From Tyto alba (taxonomy: Eukaryota > Chordata > Aves > Strigiformes > Tytonidae), in NCBI RefSeq assembly GCF_018691265.1, contig NW_024881282.1:27430899-27494898 (forward strand): 64,000 nucleotides of DNA, written 5' to 3'. The stretch's first letter is position 1; each line of letters opens with the position of its first letter. Positions 11,967 to 23,300 of the stretch are shown here, one piece after another. The notes below the pieces were generated by a model that was not told the origin of the DNA, did not search any database, and saw nothing but the letters and a program-made list of their open reading frames with translations. The position numbers and the translations under genes are program-made.

Positions 11967-14249
11967 TACCCCAAACTTTTCTTGGAATTGTCAAGATGTG
12001 GTTTTTACATCCTCAACAGGTAGAGCATATAACTAGATTTTATTCTGTCTTAATGGAGCAAAACAGCTGAAAATGTAAAGGTGGAGGCCTCTCAGACTCT
12101 GATAAAAGTGAGTTTGAAATAATATGAGCAAGAACAGCAAAGAACAGCACTTCTGAAAAGGAAGGTGGTGACGAACTTAAACGGGTGGTAGGAAAAATTT
12201 GAAGGATTTAATGGAACATACACTCAGAGAGAGAGTCAGCCATGAGAAGCTGTTTCATAAAAAGCAATAGTTTCAGGAAAGATGTAGTCATTCAGAATAT
12301 ATTAGCAGGAGTATAACACATGAGAAATCATTGTTTTGCTCTAGCTAAGCAACACTTTACATCAGCTTTGGACCTCTTGTTTGACAGTGGTGTAGAAAAA
12401 AATCCTGCAGGGACCCTAGAGGTTAGCATTATGGACAATAAGGTCATGTGACCTTTCAGAAATATTTCAACTGGGCTTGTTTTGCCTAAATAAAGATACC
12501 TTTAAGCTATAGCTATATAGTTTATAGTTGAATTAAAGACAGTTATAAAGACACAGCTAACATTCACCAGGAGTAGAAGTAATCAATTTTTTATCTTAGC
12601 AAGGAAGACCTTAACTATACATAAGTAGGATGTTTCTAACTATAAAAAGAGTTAAATACTGGAAAATTTATTTTGAGAAAGTTGTGGAACCCGTATCTTT
12701 GAAACATGTGAACCTTTCTCCAAGAGTAGCTTTCTTCTTATTTTAGAATTCTTTAAGTGGCTGTAATGAGACATTTTTTTCTCCAAAACTTAGTGTACCC
12801 CTTTTTATAGATGATATTTTGGGAAACTGAGTTTTCATGCTTTTAAGAAAGACATACAGCCAATCTGTTTGCACTCTGGGATGCCATTTGAACAGCATGA
12901 TTCAATTTTGGAAGCATATGTAATTTAAGAGAGCAAATACTGTCCTGGCCTTTACATCTGAAAATGGGGAATTTTTCCCTTTGGACAGTCCCATAAAAGC
13001 CAACAGGGCCCTATTGCATGTGAGCACAGAAATTTGGCTTGTGCCCACTGTGGTTTAAGACAATAGGACTTTAAATGGGGAATTCAATTGCCTAACCATA
13101 GGCACCATTTTAGATTCCTTAGGCTTGCCCAAAGGTCCATGTAGGCCCAGCAGGTGTAACCCCAGCCTGATGGCAGATCCACACGCACCCAAAGGAGTAG
13201 ATGGGATATCCCACCAGCCAGGGGCTCCACAGTGCCTAAAATGGCACCAGGCAACCGAATCCTGTCCTCAAGGTGCTTTTTGGCAGTTTTATCACTTCCA
13301 AATTTTTTTCAGTTAACATTTTGATAAAGCATACAGTTTTTCCTTGACCTCTATTTGGAACTCTGTTTTAAATGCAAATCACGGATTAATTACCCAAGCT
13401 TTAAAAAAAAAAAAAATTCTCTCTCCACCAGACAAATACATCAGTAATGCTTTTAATGTGTGAGAAAGGGAGATGTTATGGATTTTATAGTGTATCAGTA
13501 ATCTGTTTCCTACAATCTGAAGAATAACAGCAGTTCAGTTTGGTGATGGGTTGTATTTAAAGTGCGTAGAACCTAAAACAGCATATAAAATCTACTCATT
13601 TTGCAGACCGACACTAGAACAAGGGATGCAAGATAAGGAGGCTTGAGACATCAGTTCTCTTCCCACCTTGTAAATACCTCTTTTGTGCTCTTTCTGAGAC
13701 TCAGTTTTCTTACTTATGATGTGGCAATCACCTTTCTTTATCACACCATTATGACTGTGCACTCAGTAACTATGAACAAATCATAAATACCTGTAAAACC
13801 ATTAAATGTCCTGTAAGTAGTAACAACAGTAACAGTAAGAGATTTGCCTAGAATGGATGCTGCACTGATTCTACATTTTAGATAAAAAAATAATTAATTT
13901 TATTTTCAGATGTTTTAATAAATGCAAAATTCTGGAAGAGGATTATTTCTGTGTGTAAAGGATTGCTTATAGCCAGTCTTGCTATGTGTACCGTGACTGA
14001 CTAATAGTTAAGCATTTTTTTTTTTTTTTTTAATGACAGGTCATACTGTTGACATTGAGAGAGGCAGTTGCTATCAAGAAGACATGAAAGGATGTTTCAA
14101 GACTGAATATTCTTTCCTTTAACAGTTAGAAACAATTTATTTTGTCAGATTTTTTATGCTTGTATATAACTAGGAAGAAATAAACTATAAGAGAATTGAC
14201 TAATGTTTTTATTATTATAGTTCTAGAGTGCCTTGTTAGCTTTCTGATT

Positions 14250-14271
14250 TGTGTGTGTGTGTGTGTGTGTG
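14250..14271. repeat. (TG)11 microsatellite
   Basis: Eleven perfect TG units, likely polymorphic in length. No coding or splice context is apparent beside it. Confidence 0.95.
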
Positions 14272-17200
14272 ACAACAGTATGAAATTAGTTTCCTGGATT
14301 TCAAATTGCTTAATGCAGTCTTTAGCTACATTTTTGGTATATTCTCCAAGTGATGTTCAACTTGGAAGGAAATTTACTTCACATTTGATTATGTGTAACA
14401 GAAAAACAAGATAATTTGTTGCATAGACTTTCAGAACATTGCTTAATGAGTAATTCTGATAGAATGATCTTCTATTTATTCTAAAGTAAATGGATACCAT
14501 TATATTCTGCAGTTACTCCAGTGTGTTGTGCCCATAATAATTAGCTGAAGAGAAGTTACAGAAGCTGGGCAGGGCAGAGGGAAGAACAAGCATACTGAGA
14601 ACATGGATATACTGCCTCTGCCCTGAAACGTATAGTTTCTAGGTGTGTATATTCTGTAGTCTGATTTGCAGTGAAGGGAAGACCGATAGATGGTGCTGTG
14701 GAGACAATTTGCAGTGACTGCACAGATGTGGAAGGTGCACATCGTTGTACTCTTACACATCTGTGTGAGGCATGAAATAAGCTCACACAAAGAATTACTT
14801 CTAGCATTCTCCTTCTTTTATTTCTTATCTCACACATTTTATAGAGTTTCATGCTGAATTCTAAGTCAAAGAACAAAAATCATGTACAATCTTATTGAAA
14901 AATGTGTATCGCATATGTGAGTGTATGTTTGTATGTATCTTTTACTAAAGAAGAGAAGCTGGTCAGTATTTGATTTCAGTTCAGTATCTTTTCTGGCATC
15001 TTACTTGCCATAAAATAGTTATACAGCTGTTAGTTTGATTTGTTTGGTGAGAGTCTGTAGTACAGGATATCATCTCTCTGGGTACTTTGTGCAGCTATGT
15101 CTTCATACACAGAGCTTTAATCTCCTATCACTTGATGACTGACTGTGTGGGAGCAAGGGGCAACAGCTTTGCTGTGTCTGTTCCCTGCCTCTAATCACTG
15201 CTGCCCTTGCTGTGGGAAGGCTGATTGATTTACACAAGAAGAGATTATTTTCCATCAGTGCTATGATGAGACTACTTCTAGGGATCAAGAAAGTAGGGAT
15301 CTATCACAGTTAGACTGTCATCTCGTCAAGACTCTGAAGGCTCTGTATCTTAAGATAGCTCAGCACTTAATATGGTGCTTCCATGGATGCCTAGTTTCTC
15401 GTCAGGTCCCAAGACCTCCCACGAGATCCACCTCGCCAGATGTTAAACAGCTACAGTATATGTGTCTGTATGAGATAATTTCTTGCATATAAGCCACACT
15501 GCAATCAATGTATACAAAATGCTTATGCAAAATATTTTCATAGATTACATGCCTCTTGCCATAGGAATTCCTTTTTCTCTTCAATGACTATAAAGACAGA
15601 ACGTGGCACTTAGCCTTCATATAAACACCTGCAATGAATCTCATCCTTGTAGCCCACAGAAATGCAACTGAGCATGGCCTTCTGGGAAAGGACATGTAAG
15701 TAATATTGCAACTTGGAAGGAGGAATTTACAAACATCATGTCCGTAAGTGTGTAGAGGAAGCCGAGTTATATCATCTCAGCTGAATCTTTTAAGTCAAGA
15801 TCCGGTTTACTTCATAAGTTATGAGTCTTTTCATTTCCTAGGCATCACATGGTCTATGGAGTGTGTGTGGGATTGCTCTATTCTGCAACACCATCAAAAC
15901 TGTACCATAACTGGAAGTGAGGATTAGTGAGGAGTTGGGCAGGCAGCTACAGTTTGTGTTCATGACTTAGACATAGTCTGATGGTGAAGGGGTACCACAT
16001 CTTCTAGTAAGAAAATTTACAGTTGTCAGACCTTGAGATGGAATAAGCAATTAAGAGAGATACAATAAGGGAGTAACTGTATTTCATGGCACCATTTTTT
16101 ATCTGGAGATTTCTATAAGGCAACAGAATATGGGGGGAATATCATTTGGACCAGTACTGTTTCATTCTACACACTCCATGGAGTCTAGTGAAGTTGCTGG
16201 ATTGCCTTTCTCAGGGTCTGCAAAGACTCTACAGTCACTATTACTCATACATGGAACTGAGAAAAATGTTGAAATAACTGTTTCATCTCTTTGAAATTAA
16301 TTATTTGTTCAAAATCTGTTCCTTAATGTTTCTCTACAATAAGTCCAGTTCATTCCTAAATACCCTATTGCATTCTCTTCTATTCACTAAATTTCTGAAA
16401 ATTCGTCACTATGAATACAATAACTAGAACGATCACATAGATAAGCACACAAAAGAAGAATATGCAGTTAATGTAAATACATTTTTAATATCAGAATGAG
16501 AGATAATGAGGATGTGTTTCTTATAGTCATACAACTTTACTCATAATACGTCTCTAGGGGAGGGAAATATTTGAAGCAGCTGTTCATATGATTTGAAGTA
16601 GGTCTTAAAGACTATTTGGAATGCTACTGAAGTTATACATGTTGCTCTAGAAGAACAGTAATAAATAACTGTACTCACTGAACGAAGCATATTTAGTGCA
16701 ATAGAATAGTCTGTGTTTGTGTAAACTAGGAAAACACTGTTGATAATAATGACTTACAAAAACTAACCCCAATTTTGTCCAGTAGGACTTAATAGAAAAA
16801 GGACTTGGAAGCATGGCAAAAATGACCTGAATATGACAGCCCAACAGCTTTATCAATAACTAGCTTCTGGAGCTTGGTTGGTATCCATTGGCAAGTATAA
16901 TGTAATGCTTGCATTTTCACTGAGAATTTACACTTTTAACTGATACCCAAAGATGTTGCCTAAATGCATAATGTAGTATTTGATGGCTTGTTAGAAATCT
17001 TTTTTTTTTTTTTTTTTCCCTTCTTAGATAATTTTGTGGGTGGAAATAATCATCTGTGTAATTGTATCATTTGTACAAGTGACAAGATTTTCAAGAATTT
17101 TTAGGTTTATTATGCATGTTAAAATTTATGAATAGTTTCCTTAAGCTAAAGAGATTGATTAAACTATAGAAAAATCAGATTTTCTAATCACTGAGATCCT

Positions 17201-17853
17201 GTGACTGTTATATCATTTTCTTTCTTTGTAGTGACTTTTGTAACAATTTTATGTCTATGGAGACCTTTCCCTCTGCTACAATATTTGTATTTTCATCATT
17301 TAGTTTTAATGTTAAATCACTTCATAATGTAATAATTGTTTCATCTGTCACCCTAGAAAAAATTCCTATGCTCTAACTGCTTTCATACCTCACACATGAA
17401 TAAAGAACATTTTTCATGCTTTGTCTCCTAAACAACAGTTTCCAAAACAGTCAATATCGACCATATAAAATTCTAAATTTGAAAGTGATTTAACAAAAAT
17501 AATAATGACACTTTCACATCTTGTTTTCATTTGGGAAAACTGCTGAGCTCTGATGGCTCATTAAATTCATATATTTAATTTAGAAGCAATAAATCTTTTA
17601 AAATTAAGCTTCTGCATGATTAGTCTTAATGGGTTACTGTTAGTGAAAAGAAATGGCCTATGTAGAGTAAAAAAGGAAGCTATAATACCATTTTAATTCA
17701 ATAAACAAAAAAGATGTTGCAAAGAATGTATTATTAGCTTGTTCTTGGCCTCTGGATAAATCCTCCAGGAGGGGAATGGGGTAGAAATCCTCTTCATGGA
17801 GCATAGACTTCTTTCCCAGTTCTTCATTCTACCACTGCCTCTGCCTCATGAGA

Positions 17854-17883
17854 AGATAGCACTGGTGGCAGATAGCACTGGTG
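17854..17883. repeat. Short direct repeat, 16-base period
   Basis: The 14-base unit at 17854-17867 recurs exactly at 17870-17883 with a GC spacer. It looks like a recent local tandem duplication. Confidence 0.85.
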
Positions 17884-18958
17884 TTGATTTGGACTGTTAG
17901 ACAGGAAGCAGGACTCTAATTATGGTGAAAAAGTGTCCTTAATTTTTTCTTGACATGCGAGATTGCTCACTTCATCACTCTGTTTCAGCCACAGTCGAGG
18001 GATGCTGGAGTTAGGAGGAGTGCAACAGCCCCAGGAGGCACAATGGCACTGGAGGAGCTGAGAGATGCTCTCAGACCTGTTTTCAACTTCTTCAGGCAGT
18101 GTCTTCAAAATAAAAATGCAGATACTGGACAATTATACTAATAGACTTTAAAAATGGCAGGATACTCAGTCTCAGAGTCTGCCTCTGTAAGTCCTGAAGC
18201 ACGCATAGGCGTTGATGACTGCAGTGTCTCACTGGAGAGGAGTTTTCGGGAGCTGCTAGGAGTGCTGTGTTGGGGAACCTAAAGCATCCTAAAGCACAAC
18301 TGGCCACCACTGAACCATGTTTGACAGATGCTTGTGCAGCTCCATATTATTTTTAAGTTGGAAATCTCATAGCCCCTGCCACCTAAACCAGTCTAGCACT
18401 CAGTTCCCAGTGTTGGTAGAAAGCTTCTCCTCAAGTTTAGATTAATTCATTCTCCTGAAATTGCACAAACAATTGTATAAACTTAATTGGACTGTTAATA
18501 AATTGATTTTTGTGGGAGTCATGACCCTAAGGAGTAAGGAAGGAAGGAGACCTCATGTGAGTGACAAAAGTTTGAGAGATTAGGAATGATAATAAGTAGG
18601 GACTAAAAAGAACGTGGTATCATGATGTGTTATCTTACCCAATGATGATAATTTGCCAGCCTTACTTTGGTGGATGGTCCACCTTGAAAAGGAACATATA
18701 AGTTATATGTGTTCGATAAATAAGCCACTTCATCTAGGTCCTGTGGAAAGATCTTATTCAATATATTTTTGCAGCCCTCATATCCATACTTAGAGACAGC
18801 TTTCATATTTCTTCTCAGTTTTACTTACTCTAAAATGCCCAGGACAAATAATTTGAATCATTTATCTATATTACTGGCTGTTTCTACACAATAAACATTC
18901 CTCATTCCTATTGGACCAAGTTGTACACTTCTATTAATATTCTTGTCAGTGTCTGCAT

Positions 18959-19995
18959 TGTGGTTTGAGCCTGGTCAGCAGCCAAACACCACGCAGCCAC
19001 TCTCTCCCCCTTCTCTTCTGGCAATGAGAAGGGACAGATGAGCCAGGCTTGGAGTTCAAGATAGGACCAGGAGGGGAAAATCCCCCTTTATGGTCACGAG
19101 CAAAAGGCAGACTTGTTAGGAGAAGAAAAAAAGAACATACATTTATTACAGACACTAACAACACGTAACAGAGTAGGACAGTGAGAAGCATTGCCACATC
19201 TCAAGAACACCTTCCCCCACCCCTCCCTTCTTCCTGGGCTCAGCTCTGCTCCCGATATCTCTAACTCCTCCCCGCAGCGGTGCAGGGAATGGAGGGTGCA
19301 GTCAGCGCTGCCACTTCCCTTATCTTCAGTGAGGGGAGTGTCCAAAACTTGTTCCTCCTGCTCCATCCTGGTCCCCCTCTCACAGGAGACAGTCCTCCAC
19401 AAACTTTTTCTGACTTGAATTCCTCCCATGGGCCTCAGCGTTCCCCACACTGCTCCATCATGGGTCACTAACTTCCTCCGACTGGATTCCCTCCCACGAC
19501 TGCAGCCCTTCCCGAGCTGCTCTGGTGTGGGACTCCCCTGCATGCTGCAATCCTCACAGCACTGAATTACAGTAGCAGGGCTGCCTTTTACCACAAGACC
19601 CCGGCCTTCTACGGGCACAGCACCTTGATTAACCAGGCGGAAGCCCCAGGCCATAAATCAGTGACTGCTCCACCGTAGATCTCCATGGGTGGCAGGGGGG
19701 GCTGCCCTGCCGTCTCACCACAGGATACAGGGGGGTCTCTGCTCCGGCACACCTCCCCCCTTCTTTCTTCCTCCGTCCCTCCACTGACCTTGGTGTTCAC
19801 GCAGCTGCAGCAGCTCCTCCTCACCAGTCCCACTGCTCCTCACCACGTACTTTATCACAGAGGCGCAGCTGATGGGCTCAGTTTTGGTGCAGAGGTGGAG
19901 CTGACTTGGAGCTGGGGGAGTTTTGAGAAGCTTCTCACATGGGGCCATCCCTATAGCCCCCTTCCCTGCTACCAAAAAACCCCACCGCTCATTCA
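18959..19995 (-). mobile_element. Solo LTR, avian ERVL-type (about 1.04 kb)
   Basis: Read on the minus strand this begins with TG and ends with CA. It carries a polyadenylation signal, AATAAA (complement of 19142-19147), followed by a U5 end whose last bases resemble those of the LTR at 37653-38251. Its middle contains several GGAGCAG-containing units, as in the related LTR at 55039-56076. Both share blocks such as the GGGAGGGGTGGGG tract before the polyadenylation signal. From knowledge of bird genomes this is an ERVL-class LTR. There is no internal gag-pol sequence and no second LTR in the same orientation nearby, so it is a solo LTR left by recombination. No clean 5-base target duplication is visible, so the ends may be off by a few bases or mutated. 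Open frames within it are not genes. Confidence 0.87.
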
Positions 19996-20150
19996 AAGTC
20001 ACAGAACAGTCTGATAAGCTAATTAAAGTATTGACTTTGATCTTCTTACGGTATTTTTTTGTTTTTAATCTATGTTTCTTGCACTGATATTCAGGCAACC
20101 TGACATATTCAAGAGACTTCTCATTTATTTTCTTTTTGCCTCTTGTTCAG

Positions 20151-20304
20151 AGTGATTCTGCATCAGCTTAATGACACAGATAATAGTAGCTCTGTAGACT
20201 TGGCAAACTTGCTAAAAGATCGCCAGTCATTATTCAAGCACCAGGCAGTGACAGTCAAATGGCTGGATGAGTCTGAAACATTTCTCAAAACCGTTTGGAT
20301 TCCT
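20151..20304 (+). CDS. Candidate internal coding exon, unidentified protein
   Basis: A pyrimidine-rich acceptor ends in TTCAG at 20150 and a GTAAGG donor begins at 20305. Between them, 154 bases are open in one frame: one base completing a codon, then 51 codons, ending in phase 0. The peptide is hydrophilic and protein-like, with a segment LLKDRQSLFKHQ at about residues 21-32 and VKWLDESETFLKTVW near the end. I do not recognise the family, and no neighbouring exon could be paired with it. The minus-strand LTR ends 155 bases upstream. A 51-codon frame can be open by chance, and the splice signals are common motifs, so this remains a candidate. If real, the gene runs on the plus strand and could start at the CpG island 13 kb upstream. 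Confidence 0.3.
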
Positions 20305-23300
20305 GTAAGGTAGCACATACCACAGATGCCATGCCAGCTCAGCAGGGGTGGGCTTCTCCATCCACAGCCACCATTGCAGCTGGCTGCAACCACCCGTCCC
20401 TCCGTGATCCCCAAGGGCAGGCGCGGGCAGGGGGACCCACAGCTCAGGTCGCTCCCCAGCATCCCCAGCCAGCTCTCAGCTGCCTGCTCAGCACAGGGCC
20501 CCCAAACAGACTGCAATCCAAGCTACACTGTCTTACCAACCATGGCAGATAAAACCTCTTCTTTATATAGATTTCATCCAAATTTCCCTCTTTTTCTCTC
20601 CTCTAATTCTAAAAAAACCCCATGCACTGTGGGCAGTGTGTGCTGTACTGTAGTGGCTTCTTTATCACAAGAAGATAGAGAAAACTATTTTAGAAGCCCA
20701 AAATGTTTTATTAATATCCCCGTTAGGAGCACTAAATCACACACACATGCCTGAACTTCCCTGGCTTTCCAATTCTGGATTCAGACATTATATAGAGAGA
20801 TAATTTCTTTTAAGGAATCAGATAATTTTTTTTTTTGCAGTGATGTCCTCTCTCACAATTTAACTGGCTTGTACTAAAATATCAAAAGCTGGTTAGATTT
20901 GGAAAATTTTCACCAGGAACAGAACCAGTAATTCTGAAAGTCAAACTTCAGCTGACCTTCCTAGATATGCTCCAAAAATACTCTTTAATTTTGCTACTTT
21001 GTTTGACATGTTGCCTTAAAATATTATTTTCAGATGTATTTTCAGAAATGTTTTTCAAAGCTACTGAAGCTCACAGGAAGGTTTGGAGGAAGTCGGATTA
21101 ATCCGGAATTGCCTTGCATGGAAAGTTAACCTTATATTGTGCATGGATTTAGAAAATATTTTATTTCTTGTCAACAAATGGTCTCAGTCACCATCTGCTG
21201 CAACTTGCCAGTTTCATCTAGGAGATAAATCTTCTGTGATATCAGGATATGATGCAGAATCTGAACGCCGGAGATTTTCTGTCTATTGCTTGTGAAAGCA
21301 TGTGTCTAATAAAAAGTAAATCCATCTTAAAAAATGACAGAGAAGCTAAAGCAAAAATTATATAGTCTTCCTTCCTGTGATTAGTGTCTCCTTACATAAT
21401 AAAGAGACAGTGTTTCAATTCTAACATTTTTTCCAATGTCTTGATGTCCAGACTAGAATATTCTAGTTAAAGATATAAATGAAAATGCTTGTTGTTTTTC
21501 TGCTTTCTGGTTTTGTTCATTAATCTTTATCAGGCAACCTCCAAACCATGATCTAGAAGGACACAGACATTAACGAATGTGTTTTCCAGACTGGTACTCA
21601 ATCTGCTTGAAGACATGGGTGACATCAAACTATTTATAACTGTCTTGCTCAACAAATAACCCTATATTTATAATGGAGTTTGGTAAGGTTTCATCTTATG
21701 TCGTTAATGATGCACAGACAGCGTCTGTTTTTAAACAGGCTTGATCACAAAATCTGTACATGTACGGACAAAACTAAACTGTAGTGATTGAATTTTACTT
21801 GTTTGGGGTTTCTTATAGTTCTGAGGTTTGAGGGAATTTTTTATTTCTTTTCTATTCCCCTCTACCCCATTCAAAGCATTCAAAACAATCTGTGGGTTGT
21901 ACTACAGTACTATTTTTTATGGCAAGAAACAGAAGTGTAATTTGAATGTCCAGGGGTGTGACATGAAGTCATGGGCGGGTGCTCAGAGGTGCAGACCTTG
22001 CTGGGATAGTGTTGGCAAGGAGGGGAGGGAGGTAGGCAGGTGCCTCCACACCCGCTCTGCTGCACTGAGCTTTGTTGTGAGAGGAACACTCATAAAAGCA
22101 ACACCAAAATAAAACTTTAATGCTTTGTAGAGAAAGGCCCCGTAGTGCAATGAAGAACTAAGTTTTTTGACTGCAAAAATATCCAGAGCTTCACAGATAA
22201 AAGCTACCATGCATTTTCCTTCTACTGTTTTTAAAACTTATATATATTGTAGCACAATTAATATAATCATGGTGGAAAATCTACTAAATAAAAGGAAGGC
22301 AGGGTATGAGCTTGAACACTGGACTTCAACTATCCACACAGTTTAGGGTTTTTTTGGACCCCTCTAATTAGCTGTAAAATAAATTACACCAAACGTAGTT
22401 GAGTATTTACCCACGCTCTCATGTGTTTAATTTTGTCACCTATTTGCAGGGAAGTGCCTATTTTAAGGAGACTACATATATGTTGATCTATTACATCGAT
22501 CTGAGATGAATCAATGAACTTACTGTGCATGAGTATTAGTTTGGCTATAATAACAATGTTTATGTGCTCTACAATGTATATTTGGTGATATTTCTCAAAT
22601 GCATTTGCACTGTTCTTTTTTGGACTTGAGTATTGCTGAGATTCCTCAAAGCAGAGTGTATTTGAGTATTGTGTGATATGTTGAGCTCATTTATTGAAAT
22701 TCTGAGCAACTATATTGGTTGTTTATTTCTTCATTTTTTTTTTTTAATTTCTGTGGGAATAATTCTACTACTCACTTGGCAATTATAAGTAGTCATGGAA
22801 ATGCCTGATTATCCTAAAAATAAATAACACTTTAGAGAGGCAACAGTTAACTTTAATTTCATGTTGAAGTCACCAATAACCATTGCAAAATATTTGTGTA
22901 GATCTATTTTTTTATAAGTAGTCTTTATTTGCATGAAAGTAATTACAAAAATTTTAAAGCACATTGTAATCTATCACTTACTGTGCTTTTTTATCCTACT
23001 TTGTGTATCATAATGTTCAAATTATATTAATTAAAAATCTTTGATTTATTTTTTAATTATTTTAACATTAAAATACTTTAGTCAGAGTTTATATGGCTTG
23101 TTCATACATTATTAAGTGGATGGTTGCATATATTTACACAGAACTGTGTTAAATCATTAGTTCATCATAAAGATATCAAATTCATTTTAGCTTTGTAAGA
23201 AGAAACTATTAATTTTTCTAATTCTTTTCCATTGTTACATACTTCCTTTTCACCCTTTCTTTATTGTTTCTGTCTCCCTTAGACGTGTGATTTGAGAAAC

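Larger units (their letters stand above)
7291..18958. other. AT-rich noncoding stretch between the CpG island and first LTR
   Basis: No gene is recognised here. Simple repeats are listed separately. Further T runs lie at 14015-14032 and 17000-17017. Acceptor-like sites occur at about 8265, 8850 and 17993, but the following frames are not clearly bounded by good donors. The piece 17993-18140 is more GC-rich than its surroundings and stays open, then ends in stops before the strong GTAAGT donor near 18187. Best read as intron or intergenic DNA. Confidence 0.65.

Noticed and set aside
14500..14876. Overlapping 96- and 106-codon minus-strand frames
   Set aside because: Two overlapping frames cannot both be coding; neither shows a motif or splice context, and the composition looks random.
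17018..17140. Membrane-helix-like open frame after a T-run acceptor
   Set aside because: The hydrophobic look comes from AT-rich codons, and no donor closes the frame.
19094..19654. 186-codon minus-strand open frame
   Set aside because: It lies wholly within the ERVL-type LTR and reflects the GGAGCAG-type units, not a gene.
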